The notes beneath the pieces were generated by a model. The model had not been told where the DNA came from. It saw nothing but the letters and a program-made list of their open reading frames with translations, and did not search any database. From assembly GCA_002633005.1 (NCBI GenBank), contig NMRA01000111.1:920938-978451 (forward strand): a stretch of DNA of 57,514 nucleotides, in the 5' to 3' direction. The position numbers were made by a program, and so were the translations under genes. Positions 45,001 through 55,680 of the stretch are shown piece by piece; the stretch's first letter is position 1; the number at the start of each line of letters is the position of its first letter. Source of the stretch: Phoronis australis (lineage: Eukaryota > Phoronida > Phoronidae).

Positions 45001-45351
45001 TGATTCAATGGTTGAAGCAAGACGACATACTAATCTGTTCATGCGAAGTTGTGCGACTCGAAATAGTTTTGGAGGCCATCTTGGAAAATGGCGGATGTTG
45101 TCACCACAAAACTATTTCCATTGAATTTATTGACCCAGAAAAGATAGGTATGAATTTTTACTGTATCACATTCCACTCTCGAGTTATAATGGTCATCTGC
45201 AAATCTGACGGCCATTTTGTCCGCCATCTTGTAAAACCAACTTCCGCCACTCCGATTCCGGTAGACTTTTTTCTCACACGAAGATGTGTGAGAGGATACG
45301 ATTTATGCAATAAAACCTTCTGTTGCATTTTTTCCGGGTCATCCGTAGAAT
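45001..45351. repeat. Right TIR of the long-TIR element
   Basis: It is the inverted counterpart of the left TIR, sharing the CTCACAC..GTGTGAG hairpin, the ATCCGTAGAATG end and the GCCATCTTG/GGCCATTTTGTCCGCC motifs. A 30-bp stretch about 100-130 bp in from the end differs most. Confidence 0.85.
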
Positions 45352-45660
45352 GTTTAGCCAGAGACCATTGTTAAAAATATCTCGTTATAGTATTCATGTG
45401 GAAATTGGTGAAATTTTGTAATAATATTAGTGAACAATATTCAATGCCGATTTATCCGTTCTATTCTTATTTCAAGCAGTTTTGCCAAGGCGGTGTCTAA
45501 AAGTGCGGACACTCGAAGAACCGTAAAACTGCTAAGAACCATAGTTGAAGCCAGGTTTCATGAAAGCGATTTGTTCTTACTCTCCACCTTCTGAATAACC
45601 GAATAAGGCTTTAGCTAAGTAATTAAAAAGCCGTATCTAGGATATCATAAGAGGGCCCAA
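45352..45660. other. No recognised feature
   Basis: AT-rich spacer between the long-TIR element and the TCCTATAGGA array. Confidence 0.4.
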
Positions 45661-45667
45661 CACTTTT

Positions 45668-46252
45668 TCTCGTAGACAACCCATACGAAAATATAGGATC
45701 CTACAGAAATTCATATAGGATCAAGACTTCCTATGGAAATTTCTATAAGAATTCCTATAGGAATATCGATTTCCTATAGGATTCCTATAGGATCAAGATA
45801 TCCTATAGGAATTCCTATTTTTTTCAAAAATCTGATTTCTACACATTTTAACAAACAAATCGTCTAAGAGCATATAGTAAAATATCGATTTGTTTTTATC
45901 CAATTTCAGCTCTAGCTTCTGAGTCATTAATTTTTGTAAATTTTAATATTCAGGCGAGTCTTAATACATGCTTGTTAATGGCTTCGTAGAATCCTATTGA
46001 ACTTCCTATAGAATCCTATTGAACTGCCTATTGGATATATTCAAGTCTTGTACGAATTCCTTTAGGGTTTCTTATAGGATAACCTAAAGGATTTCTATAG
46101 GCTTTCCTACTAGATGCTTTAGGGAATCTTATAGGATCCTATTGGATTTCCTTTAGGATCCAGTATGCTATAGGATCCAACTTTAGGAAGTCCCATAGGG
46201 TTCCTGTAGGATTTCCTATAAGAAATGCTATAGGATTTCCTATAAGTGTAGG
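45668..46252. repeat. Palindromic TCCTATAGGA array
   Basis: The decamer TCCTATAGGA and one-base variants recur dozens of times with spacers of 2-10 bp (GAATTCC, TTTCC, ATCAAGA). Density is highest at 45700-45810 and 46060-46250, with a diverged middle. No unit of constant length is seen, so it is not a simple satellite. Confidence 0.85.
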
Positions 46253-48477
46253 CATAAGTTTTTGCAACATGCAAATGACCCTTATATTGTTGTTGGTTAT
46301 ATTACGGTCGTTTAAAAAAAGGAACGACACTTTGGTAGTGACGCATGCACAATTAATTAGACCCAGGGGGGGTTAATGAAGTTGAAAATTTATCTAGGAA
46401 ACTCAGAAAATGAGAATTTGGAAAAATGACAATAAAAACGGTTACCTTCCCATTTAAGGCTGTGATAAGATTTGGAGGAAGTGCAAAAGTCCTCCAATTT
46501 TGATATTTAATTAATCTCACTATTGTTGCACTCACTGTCGTGTCTCGGCCTCGTTCAATCACGTTCATTGAATAGAGTGGCTGTAATTAAGGCATATGAA
46601 TAAGTTTTAAAGCACTGACAATTTGACTGAACGACTCGCTCAACTTTTCGCAGTTTGACGGCATCGTCTACTAACATTCTATGTAAGCTTTGCTACCGAC
46701 CAAGCTACTGCCACGTATGCTACTTCTACTTTATTGTTATCGTCCACTTCTCACTGTCACAAAACAATGCTACTCACGTGTGCTGGCTCTTCTGGCAATT
46801 TTTGCAAACGGGGTTTTTCAAAGAAATTTGACGAAATGTGGAATGTTCGACCTTTTAACAAAGATGGATTATGAAATAAAGGTCTTCTGCTCTTTTCTGG
46901 TTTCCTGCACAAGAATTAGTAATCCAAAATTAAAGAAATTTGTCGATAAACCAGCTCCAAATTAATGGAGAATTCGACGTCTGGTTTTGCTTCCGCTTAA
47001 TAGCTCTCGGGAGTTGCTCTCGTTTGTAAATGAACTTAGTAAAAACTAGGTCATTAGGTTAACTTTAAATGTCCGTTCAAAAATGACGATATCAACTTTA
47101 CAGTATTTTTACTTAACAATAAAATGACATCAAGAACAAGACATTTGTGTGGAAAATGTTGACATTTCTATATATACTGCCTACTTCTTTCATTAAATGA
47201 CTTTTTCTGTTTTGGTTAGGATCACTGATATTTTGCTTCATTTAGGCCATGCACTTACCACAGGCACGATTTTAATTTGCAATATTTGGGCAAAATTAAC
47301 AAGGTTTAACAACCTTGTCGAGTGTGGCGGTAAATACTATTTACAGATGGGTTACGTGTCTAACTCCTTTCTTCCTGTAAACATTGGCTGCCCCGGTCAT
47401 CCTTCACCTTTGTAAGGGTGTCAAGAGTTCATTGCCTATTACGTGAGACCGAGGCTGTTCACTCACCCTTGCTATATACCTTCCGTCCGAACTTTCAAAT
47501 CCAGGTTGAATTAAGCGGTAAGTATCAAATGTTTTATAATTTCGTTCTGTCCACAATTTCTGTTGCAGTCTTTTAAGTGGTTGAGTTCAAAAGAGGTCAG
47601 ACCTACATTACTTTTTTACCGATCTGTTTTAGATAAGCCTTATAATGATTAACCGGTCACACAACGCCGTTAAAACCGTGACCTAGTCAGTTGGTTGATA
47701 CTGTCATTTCCATGAGAAGCAAACGTTTTGTACGCCACCAGGACGCCAAGGTCTATACGCTTTATTCCTGAAATTTGAAAGACGCGCATGCCAACACTGT
47801 AGAGGGTCATTTATGCCCAAATATTACCCGGATGTAGCCAAATGCAACCTTGGACTCACAAACGGGCGTTGGCTCCATAATAAATGACATTATTTGCAAT
47901 CCTCATGTTGTTTTACTCTGCAACATAGCTCGTGGCGTGACCCCGGGCAAAATCGATTACGATAATAAAAGATGTCGCTGCTCGATCTTGTCAGCGCTTG
48001 GACGGCAGAAGACTCCCAGGGCACAATTCAAACCCGCAACCGCATTTTCAGTCTGAACGTGACTCAACCGCATCAGTTACATTTGGAAACCCCTCTTTGC
48101 CATGAAAAGCGTGATAGGTCACTAATTGTCAATAGTAACAGTTACGTTTGTGTAGTTTTGAAAATAAAGAATTAAGTAGACCTATACAATTAATGACGCT
48201 GGCGTGCATTTTTTTCTTTAAACATTGTAGCGCAGATTTCAAAATGGGTCGGGCGCAGATCAGGGCTGAGTTCCATAGCGCCGGGTGCAAGAACTCGTGG
48301 TCACATGCTATGCATGGCGATACCTCGCTGTACAGGATGTCAAGAGGTAACCGCGTGTACAGAAAGCTCAGGGTTATTTTGTCCGGTAAAAGATAGTTTG
48401 TTTTGATATACAGTGTCAATTTATACCGAAAATGTTGAATGTTGAGGTGAGATAAAGTCATTGAACTTATTTTGCAG
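46253..48477. other. Intergenic, presumed 5' flank of the EcKinase-like gene
   Basis: No conserved ORF or repeat is recognised. TTTGCAG immediately before the ATG at 48478 could be a splice acceptor of a 5' UTR intron; a GTAACC donor-like site lies near 48347. Both are unproven. Confidence 0.35.
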
Positions 48478-48643
48478 ATGGCTGAAAGCGACACACCTAA
48501 TGTGGCAGTGACCTCCGGGACAGTGTCCGCAGCAAACGCAAAGTTTATTACTAAAGAATTTTTGGAGGACACTTTTCAGAAAGCTGAGAATAACACTAAT
48601 CTATCCGTGAGTGATTTCTCTGTGGAACCGGCTTGCGGAGAAG
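48478..48643 (+). CDS. EcKinase-like gene exon 1
   Basis: Residues 1-55, MAESDTPNVAVTSG then KFITKEFLEDTFQ..., ending PACGEG. The donor is GTAACA after a phase-1 G. The upstream TTG is out of family register, so the ATG is chosen. Confidence 0.85.
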
Positions 48644-51600
48644 GTAACAAAACATGGTGCACTTGTGGCTTAAAAAAATATCACTCTGGAGCGCTGAAGG
48701 CCCATTGCACTTGTCAAAACTGATGAACTTAACGACATTATTGTTTCATGCGCACTGTCGAAGGTTCAGGTATATTGCGTCCTTATCGCTGAGAACTTTT
48801 AGGTGAGGTAAATCAAGCAAAATTAGATGACCATGCATTGATTTTCTATTAGTCAGTATCTCTATGGTCAATTTGTACCAGCAAAATGTACTGAACTATT
48901 TGTTTGTGTGATTTCACGCCAAACTTTTTCTATCATCCACGGAGATGTAAAAACTTCATGACGTGCCACGTCCTAATTACTCGCGTTACTACTAAATCAG
49001 GAGGTTCGAAATGGCCTTTCTTCACGGCCCTAGTGTTCGATTCAACCGAAGCGTTGTCACTGTCGGTAAGCAATCCTCAAAAGTCATTCCAAACTTTTGA
49101 CCGTTGACGAGCTATACCACAACATAACTAAGTTTCAACTATAACGTGATCTAGTCGTAGATAACATATGTTGGAAAACAAGGCACGGTTTGCCGCCGCG
49201 TTTTGTTAACCCGCCCCCCGTTCAGCAACCCTGGGACCTCGCTAAAAAGCAAGACTTCGCGAGATTACGTGAGATATTGTCATGTGGTTTAAATAAGAAC
49301 ACGTGACTTTGATTAGGTTTTAGGTAGGTCCTAGCGTCTACTGAACGCACGCCCGGTTTGAATTCAATGAGCTTGACCCGTTGACAGCATGACTGGTTGC
49401 GCCAGAACTATAGATTATACCACGGGCCTGTTTCATGATGAACAGTACGTGGGTTAAGACTACTAAAGTGATGAGAAAATAGGTATTATTATTTCTGAAA
49501 AATGATTAAATCTCACTTGAGCAAAGATGCAAATTCTCTGAGGATAATTATACGCGTATTAACTTCAAGGTACTGAGGTGTTGTCCTGGCTGTGAATTCT
49601 TTCTAGACTAGCTGTTGCGCTCATAATTACTAGGCTAAACCTTCCTTCGGTAAAATTGTGAAGCGGTAGGGTAAGACCAGTGTCTGTCTCGATAGTAGGC
49701 CTAAGTCACTTTCATGAAACAGGTCCCAGGAGAGTAGTTTCTTCCTACCATATCTTATTGGGAAAGTCACAGGGTCAAAAACCTTTATTTAACACTTGAT
49801 CTGGGTTAACTTGATTTTCACGCATGCATGTAGGTCATGTGTGTAGTTGATGCCGTGACCTGTTGATTTTCATCGACTTTTGGTAGACATGCCTCAGTGC
49901 CTTGCTCGTGTTTACCATTGTTATCGCATTACCAAATCAGGTCAATTCATTCACTGTACAATTATGATGATTGCCCATTCCGTTTGTGAAAGAAAGTTTC
50001 AAACTTATGGATTTTTAAATTTTAAAATCGTTTTGAAGAGAATAATATGATTCAATCAGTTTCCTGTAGGCCAACGCCACACCCACTATATATACTTCAC
50101 ATCACGTTACTTTCAATTTTTTTCTTGGTTATCTCTGAAGATTGTGAAAAATGGTTTTGAAGCGACTGTTAATCCGCCTTCCACCACGAAAACCAAGCTT
50201 TGACTTTATATCAGTGCTGTAGTGGGGCGTAAGCGCACGCGTAGGCGCAGCCAACCATTTTGGGATTTGAACGCAGCGCCTACGCACCGTAAGATACGTT
50301 CAGTTCTCATTTTGATACAGTGGGCTTTGGGCGCCTCTACTTACCTCTAATTTTACCACTATAGCACTGACACTAGGCTCTAGTGCTTCTCACGACGTGT
50401 CATTTTATGCTTTGAGCATGGTCTCGAGGAACGAACTGCCAATACTTTTCAATTCCATTAACCATTTCCCATCTGAGGAAGGAACAAGAAAGTTGAAATT
50501 ATTTTTATAGCGGTAACAGCTATAAATCAAAAGTTCACTTCTTGGAGGGAACGCTGGTACCGCATTAACGAGGAGTTCCAGATGATGATGACTTGGTGCG
50601 ACTTTTGACATCTTCAGCTGTCAATCAAAAAACTTTCGAGAACTTTAAGCTCGTTTTGGAGATAAATAAGGTAGACATAATATTTTAAGCGCAGTTCCTG
50701 GTTAAATTTGTCAGCATTTCTGAATCAACTCAGTGTTATTTCAAGTCTGCCAAATTTTCCGCATGCTGATTCTAAACTTTCGTCTTTCAGGTGAAAACTA
50801 TGCTACAGAAGTCGTGCGAGTTCGAGTCAAAATCAACAATGGCGCGGAAGTTCAAAACTGCAGCATCGTACTGAAACTTCCGCATGACAGTGTGGAAATG
50901 AAAGCTATGTTTATAAAAAGCGGTGTATTTAAAAAGGAAATGAAGTTCTACAGAGATGCCATTCCTGCGCTTATGAAAGTTCAGCGTGACCTCAACGTCG
51001 AACCCCTGCCTCTGGCCGCACCCCGGTTCTATAGCGGTTTATCCGACGAAGAGAAAATGATTGCTTATATTGCTGTTGAAGATCTAGAAGGATACAGAAT
51101 GGCAGATGTTAGGAAAGGTCTAGATGTGCATCACTGTAAGTTGATAGTGAAAGAGTTGGCAAGGCTACACGCTTTATCGTTGGTGTTAAAGAACAAAGAT
51201 CCCGTTTTGTTTAGGCAGTATTGCGATACTATTTTTCAAGAATCGCATTTCTCGCCGACACTGCGCCCTTTTATTGCTCCTATGTATAGCGACGGGTGTA
51301 AAAGATCTATTGGCTGGCTTTGCGATGATTCAAACAACGAAGAGTTCAAGTCAAAGGTGCAATCTCTTCTCAGCCGAGATCCATTTGAAACTGTCGCTGA
51401 ATGTGTCAAACCATCCGAACCGTTTGCCGTCTTTTGTCACGGGGACGCTTGGGCCAATAATGCGATGTTCAAGTACAAAGACGACGATGCCAATACGCCG
51501 GTTGCTGTCAAATTCGTTGACTTCCAAATGGTACGCTACGCCTTGCCAGTGTCTGACTTGAGTTACTTCCTGTTCATGAGCACCACTCGGAGCATGCGCA

Positions 51601-51935
51601 AAGCTCACCTCCAAGAAATACTGAAGGTTTACGTTTCTGCGTTCAACAACGTCCTACATCACTGCAAATTTAGCTTCCCCGAGTTCACGTACGATGCAGT
51701 TTTGGAGATGTTTAAGCAAACAGCAATGTACGGCTTTCTGTCTTCCTGTGTTGCTTTGCCGCCAATTCTTGGTAGAGTGGCCGTCGATAAAAGTGAAGAC
51801 CAGCCGACGTTAGACCACGCCCTGGACTTTATAGATACCATGTATAATAATGTTTCATCAAATGCAGCGGTTATGGAAGTTCTCAAGAAGCGTCTGCAGG
51901 GCAACTTTGAAGAAGTCATTAAACTGGGATTGTAA
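48478..51935 (+). CDS. EcKinase/CHK-like small-molecule kinase (2 exons, complete)
   Basis: Exons 48478-48643 and 50791-51935 join G|GT in phase to give 436 residues, close to the usual 400-430. The fold is that of aminoglycoside/choline phosphotransferases; insect members phosphorylate ecdysteroids, while substrates in other animals are mostly unknown. Visible motifs: N-terminal KFITKEFLEDTFQKA; the junction ACGEGENYATEVVRVRVKI; the beta-3 lysine in SIVLKLPHD (K84); KKEMKFY; VEDLEGYRM (hinge, about 151-159); the catalytic Brenner motif CHGDAWANNAMF (H272, D274, N279); and the metal-binding DFQ (D299). All key residues are present and no stop interrupts, so it looks functional. No signal peptide or membrane helix is seen. 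The in-frame ATGs and TTG upstream of 50791 lie in the intron and are not the start. Confidence 0.92.
49230..49288. repeat. Dispersed repeat, copy 2 (partner at 4079)
   Basis: GGACCTCGCTAAAAAGCAAGACTTCGCGAGATTACGTGAGATATTGTC. It lies in the EcKinase-like intron. Compared with the first copy most changes are C/T, as expected from CpG decay in the other copy. Confidence 0.6.
50212..50369. mobile_element. Small TIR element (hAT-like ends)
   Basis: CAGTGCTGTAGTGG on the left and CCACTATAGCACTG on the right are inverted with one mismatch. GTAGGCGC / GCGCCTAC inside form a second inverted pair. It is 158 bp with no ORF. CAGTG ends are typical of hAT elements, but no 8-bp target duplication is visible. 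Confidence 0.5.
50791..51935 (+). CDS. EcKinase-like gene exon 2
   Basis: Residues 56-436. The acceptor is CGTCTTTCAG. It contains all catalytic motifs and the C-terminal helical lobe up to TAA. Confidence 0.93.
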
Positions 51936-52021
51936 ACTATTAACAAAGGCGGTGAAGGTTTTCCCGTATTTCAGTTTTCAACACTTGTCTGTATTTTAAA
52001 TCACTACAACAGCTTATAAGA

Positions 52022-52027
52022 ATTAAA
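52022..52027 (+). terminator. Possible polyadenylation signal of the EcKinase-like gene
   Basis: ATTAAA, a common variant, lies 87 nt after the stop. Confidence 0.35.
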
Positions 52028-53004
52028 ACATAAATTGCATACCAATGAGCACGTGTGTACTGTATTTATTGTTGGGACTTCTTGCACACTTAGGGTAATA
52101 TTCAAAATTAAGCAACACAATTTTTAAACACCATAATGTGTTCCGTTTAGAAAAGTTCAGCAAAGAAATTACACATCGTTAACAGACTCGACCTCACGCA
52201 TGCGGAAATAGATATAAATACCTGATAACTAAATTGTTCATTTTGCCTCAACGTTTAGCTGCCCAAAAACGAATATCTAATTAGGCTTTTCATCCTTATA
52301 AAATCTGTCTCACAATTTATAATGCTTACGTGATAGGATTTCAACATGAGCATTGAAACCACTGATTCGAGAAAACGTTTCACTGAGGTTAGGCCAACTA
52401 CATTAAAAGTGTGAATTCGAATGATGCGTGTACGCATTGTTAGTCGTGACTTGAGTTAGTCAGAATCCTATGACGGTAAGGAATATTATGATATTAGTTT
52501 TATGAGAGTATAAGCTCTAACACGACTTTTGCCAGCTACACCTGGCGAGGTGTATCCTCAATGTTACTGTACACCCTAGCTACACGGGGCGAGATGTATC
52601 CTCAACTGAATGTGACTGTACACCCTAGTCCCCTTCAAGAAGAGAGCTTTCGATGTGTTTAGACCACTCACCGCTATAAAATTAGTCCCAACTTGTTCCT
52701 TTCTCTGATGGGAAATAGTTTCCGGATTTCCAAAAAAACGAGAGCTTGTTATTCCTCAGTGAGACCATGATCGGTATATAAGTGAGATGCCGAAACAACT
52801 CAGTTGTGGAGTCCGGTCAGTTCTTTCGACTCCCTGATGTCACGTCAATATTTACAAATCGATGTCAATTTCTCACGGTACGCGAGGTCTAAATGAAAGT
52901 GTTTTTTTTTTGGCTACAAGATGCCACTTTTTCCCTTTAATCATTCGACATATGCTTTCTTTTCGCAGAATTTTCTAATGATCGACTAAAGGTAAACTTG
53001 GTTT
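52028..53004. other. Intergenic, nothing recognised
   Basis: No ORF or RNA gene is recognised. A short duplication (ACACCTGGCGAGGTGTATCCTCA / ACACGGGGCGAGATGTATCCTCA, each followed by TGTACACCCTAG) lies near 52530-52625. Confidence 0.45.
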
Positions 53005-53075
53005 AAACAACGTTTAAAATGGCCATCGCTAATGTTTATGAAAAACATTAGAGATGGCCAGTTTAAACGTTGTTT
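53005..53075. repeat. 71-bp near-perfect hairpin
   Basis: The arms 53005-53038 and 53042-53075 pair over about 34 bp with two or three mismatches: AAACAACGTTTAAAATGGCCATCGCTAATGTTT against its reverse complement. The loop is only a few bases. It may be a tiny TIR element or a transcribed hairpin. Confidence 0.85.
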
Positions 53076-54070
53076 TCACACTGTGCTCCAAAGCTAGTTC
53101 TGTTTTCCCAAGTTTCGGTCTTGAAAATAAACGCTCTCCTGCAAAATTTGTTACCATCGTGGACAAAGACAGTTTGAGAGCAATTTGAACATTTGATTTT
53201 AAGTTGCCTGAAAATTGTTTTTGTACAATTCAGATAGAGATCGTCACAACTGTCACCAAGAACTATATGTATTTAGTGCTTGAGCTGTGATTAAGTCTTC
53301 GTGATAAACACCAGCAAGGTGTTCGCATTTCTTGTGCTGCTCTTCAGAACCAAGTATTTTCAATTCGCTATTATCTCTTGTCCATGATCATGGTCCTCAT
53401 TTCGCGTTCTACTAATTTGAATTGCGAATATGATGTCCGAGCTGTTCGTTAGTATCAGACTGAAGAACAGTTGTAACATAAATTCAGTGTTAGGAACGTG
53501 AACTCCGCCGTCCACACTCATAACCGAAAACTTTACACCTCAAAAGAAAGTTTGTCATTCGCATGAGCTGGAATTTTTATTGAATTATTTAACTTCCCGC
53601 GAAACTCTAGCTTTGTCAAATCACTCAAACCGACAAAAAAAACTTGGAAAGATTGTAAAAAAATTTGAGCCCCTGCACAAGGAATGTCTCACAAAAGAAT
53701 GTGAAAACATTCAGGGAATTTACATTTTTTCACTTAAAGAATTTACAAACGTGCTTTGATCAACGCAATTCGCTAAGGAAAAATAACGTCACATGTTCTC
53801 TAAATATCGCGATAAAAAGGCGAGATCTTATGACTGCAAGGCGGGAGCCCACTTTTTATTATGCAAATCCGTCACTGAGCACGTTAGTTTACATCATTGG
53901 ACTTTTACTACAACCATAAGTCGCCAGGATCACGGATCTACGTAGGGCTCCATGGTCATGTGGAACCCGGGCAAGTCCCTGGCAGCCTGGTGTGTCCTGC
54001 TGCAACGGCATTTTTTGCAGTGCGTAAACATGAAACTGGAGTGTTTCATATCCGTAAACCGTGACTTGCA
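53076..54070. other. Intergenic, nothing recognised
   Basis: AT-rich, with short ORFs only and no recognised domain. Confidence 0.45.
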
Positions 54071-54221
54071 CATGGGCGGCGCAAGATAGGGGTCGGGGGG
54101 TGTGCTATAGCCCCCACTTTTTTCTGTGCTACGCTGCACATAGTCTATAGGTGGTGCCCCACAGGGGTGCTGAGGGGGCTTTAGCCCGGCCTCCACCTTT
54201 TTCAGTGCTGCGCCGCCCATG
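54071..54221. mobile_element. Small TIR element with CATGGGCGGCGC ends, copy 1
   Basis: CATGGGCGGCGC and GCGCCGCCCATG bound 151 bp. The sequence GTGCTATAGCCCCCACTTTTTTC.GTGCTACGC recurs inside as GGCTTTAGCCCGGCCTCCACCTTTTTCAGTGCTGCGC, so the element holds an internal direct repeat. It is GC-rich against AT-rich surroundings. Confidence 0.75.
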
Positions 54222-54729
54222 TTGAAGGTTTACAGTGAACATAATTATGTATTTTAGGTTGTCGTTAACCGTGAAATTAGTCCAAATCCCGTGAACGAAA
54301 ATTGGGATCGTTGGAGAATTGATGAGACCCTGGGGAAGTAAGTGCTGTAGGTGAACTTAGAATACCGCTTAATCTCAAGATCAAGCGGATGTGAGTTTTG
54401 TGTGAAGTTGAAATTAAGCGGCTGCCTGACACCCAATCAAAGAACAAGGCGTGTGGCCTGAAATCATCACTGAACCGGTAGGCTATGGTGAGAGTGAGTT
54501 CTAAAAAGATCGAGATAAAGCTCCCGTGGCCTGGTCATGATTACTGATTAGTATCGAGGGATCGAACCAAAAAATCATTAGTGGACTGTAATGTGATTAT
54601 ATGTTCCCTCAATAATGTACCGGGCATTCAATTAAGGTCATAGTCCTACCGATACGGTGGTTATTTAAGTTGTATTATTTTCTGTGTTGCCTATTCCAAT
54701 ATCAAAATAAAGCTTAATGTTTGAAATTA

Positions 54730-55680
54730 GTGCCTGATTGATATTTCATCAAGTGGTGAACCAAACATTCACTAATTGGTTGCAATACATTTTAAATTAA
54801 ATTTCTATTTCTACCCAATTCCAAGTTTAGGCAAGCCACGCCCTTGCGTAAACTTGGAATATTTCAATTTCTGCTTTACAAAAAATCAGGCGGTGGATTA
54901 AACATTCTCTAACTGGTTTCAAAACATTGTAAATGCATTTTCTATTATTTTTGGAACACTTCTGAGTGCATTCGCAGTTTTCTTTTTCTACTCAACTCCA
55001 AGTTTAAGCAAAGGCGTGGCTTGCTTAAACTTGGAATAATTCAATTTCTGCTTACAAAAAATCACGTGGTGAACCAAACATTCTCTAACTAATTGCAATA
55101 CATTTTTAAAATAACTCTGATTGCATTCGCAGTTGTTTTGTACCCAATTCCAAATTTAAGCAAGCCACGCCCTTGCTTAAACTTGGTATAATTCAATTTA
55201 TTTCTTCTTTATAAGAAAATCGTGTTGTGAGCCAAACATTCCCTAACCAGTTACAATATGTTATAAATTCATTTTCTATTACTTTTGGAACACCTATGAA
55301 TGCATTCGCAGTTGTTTTCTTCCCAATTCAAACTTTACGCAAGCCACGTCTTTGCTTAAACTTGGAATATAAAGTGTATGTCTGCTTTACAATAAGTCAC
55401 GTGGTAAACCAAGCATTCTCTGACTGGTTACAATATGTTGTTAGCACATTTTTTCTCGTCTTGATACTCTACTGGACACGTGAACAATTATTTTCTTCCC
55501 AGTTACAAGTTTAAGCAAGCCATGCCACTGCTTTAACTTGAAATAATTCTGTTTTCACTTTAGAACTCTTGTGTCGCGAAGTAAGCATTCTCTGACAGAT
55601 TACGAGACATGAGTATTTTTTTCTGTCCTCATTTGTAGCTCTTCGGCGATTGTTTTTTACCCAATTCCAAGATGAAAGAT
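54730..55680. repeat. Tandem array of palindrome-bearing units of about 180 bp
   Basis: Five hairpins of the type CCAAGTTTAAGCAA-GCCACGCCC-TTGCTTAAACTTGG lie near 54829, 55010, 55149, 55332 and 55508. They are separated by related spacers with ACCAAACATTCTCTAAC, TTACAATA, TTTTCTATTA.TTTTGGAACA and TGCATTCGCAGTTGTTTTCT. Spacing is about 181, 139, 183 and 176 bp. In unit 2 the hairpin core is inverted. Confidence 0.85.

Larger units (their letters stand above)
39844..45351. mobile_element. Long-TIR DNA element with FEN1/PIN-like and CXC-containing ORF remnant
   Basis: The left arm (39844-40215) and right arm (45001-45351) are inverted copies over about 350-370 bp. They start CATTCTACGGATGACCCGG.AAAA and share TGCAACAGAAGGTTTTATTGCATAAATCGTATCC, AAAAGTCTACCGGAATCGGAGTGGCGGAAG and CGAGTCGCACAACTT.GCA.GAACAGATTAGT. 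Between them lies a decayed plus-strand gene (42656-44426). An inner inverted pair (40205-40582 / about 41240-41655) carries part of the same gene. Both TIRs hold AAGATGGC/GCCATCTT motifs. No clear target-site duplication was found. Superfamily not assigned. Confidence 0.75.

Noticed and set aside
47197-47415. 72-codon ORF as a small gene
   Set aside because: It has no recognisable homologue or splice context, and its length is expected by chance in AT-rich DNA.
50733-50790. Start of the kinase-like ORF within this stretch
   Set aside because: It is intron sequence. The family N-terminus is encoded at 48478-48643 and joins at the CGTCTTTCAG acceptor in the right phase.
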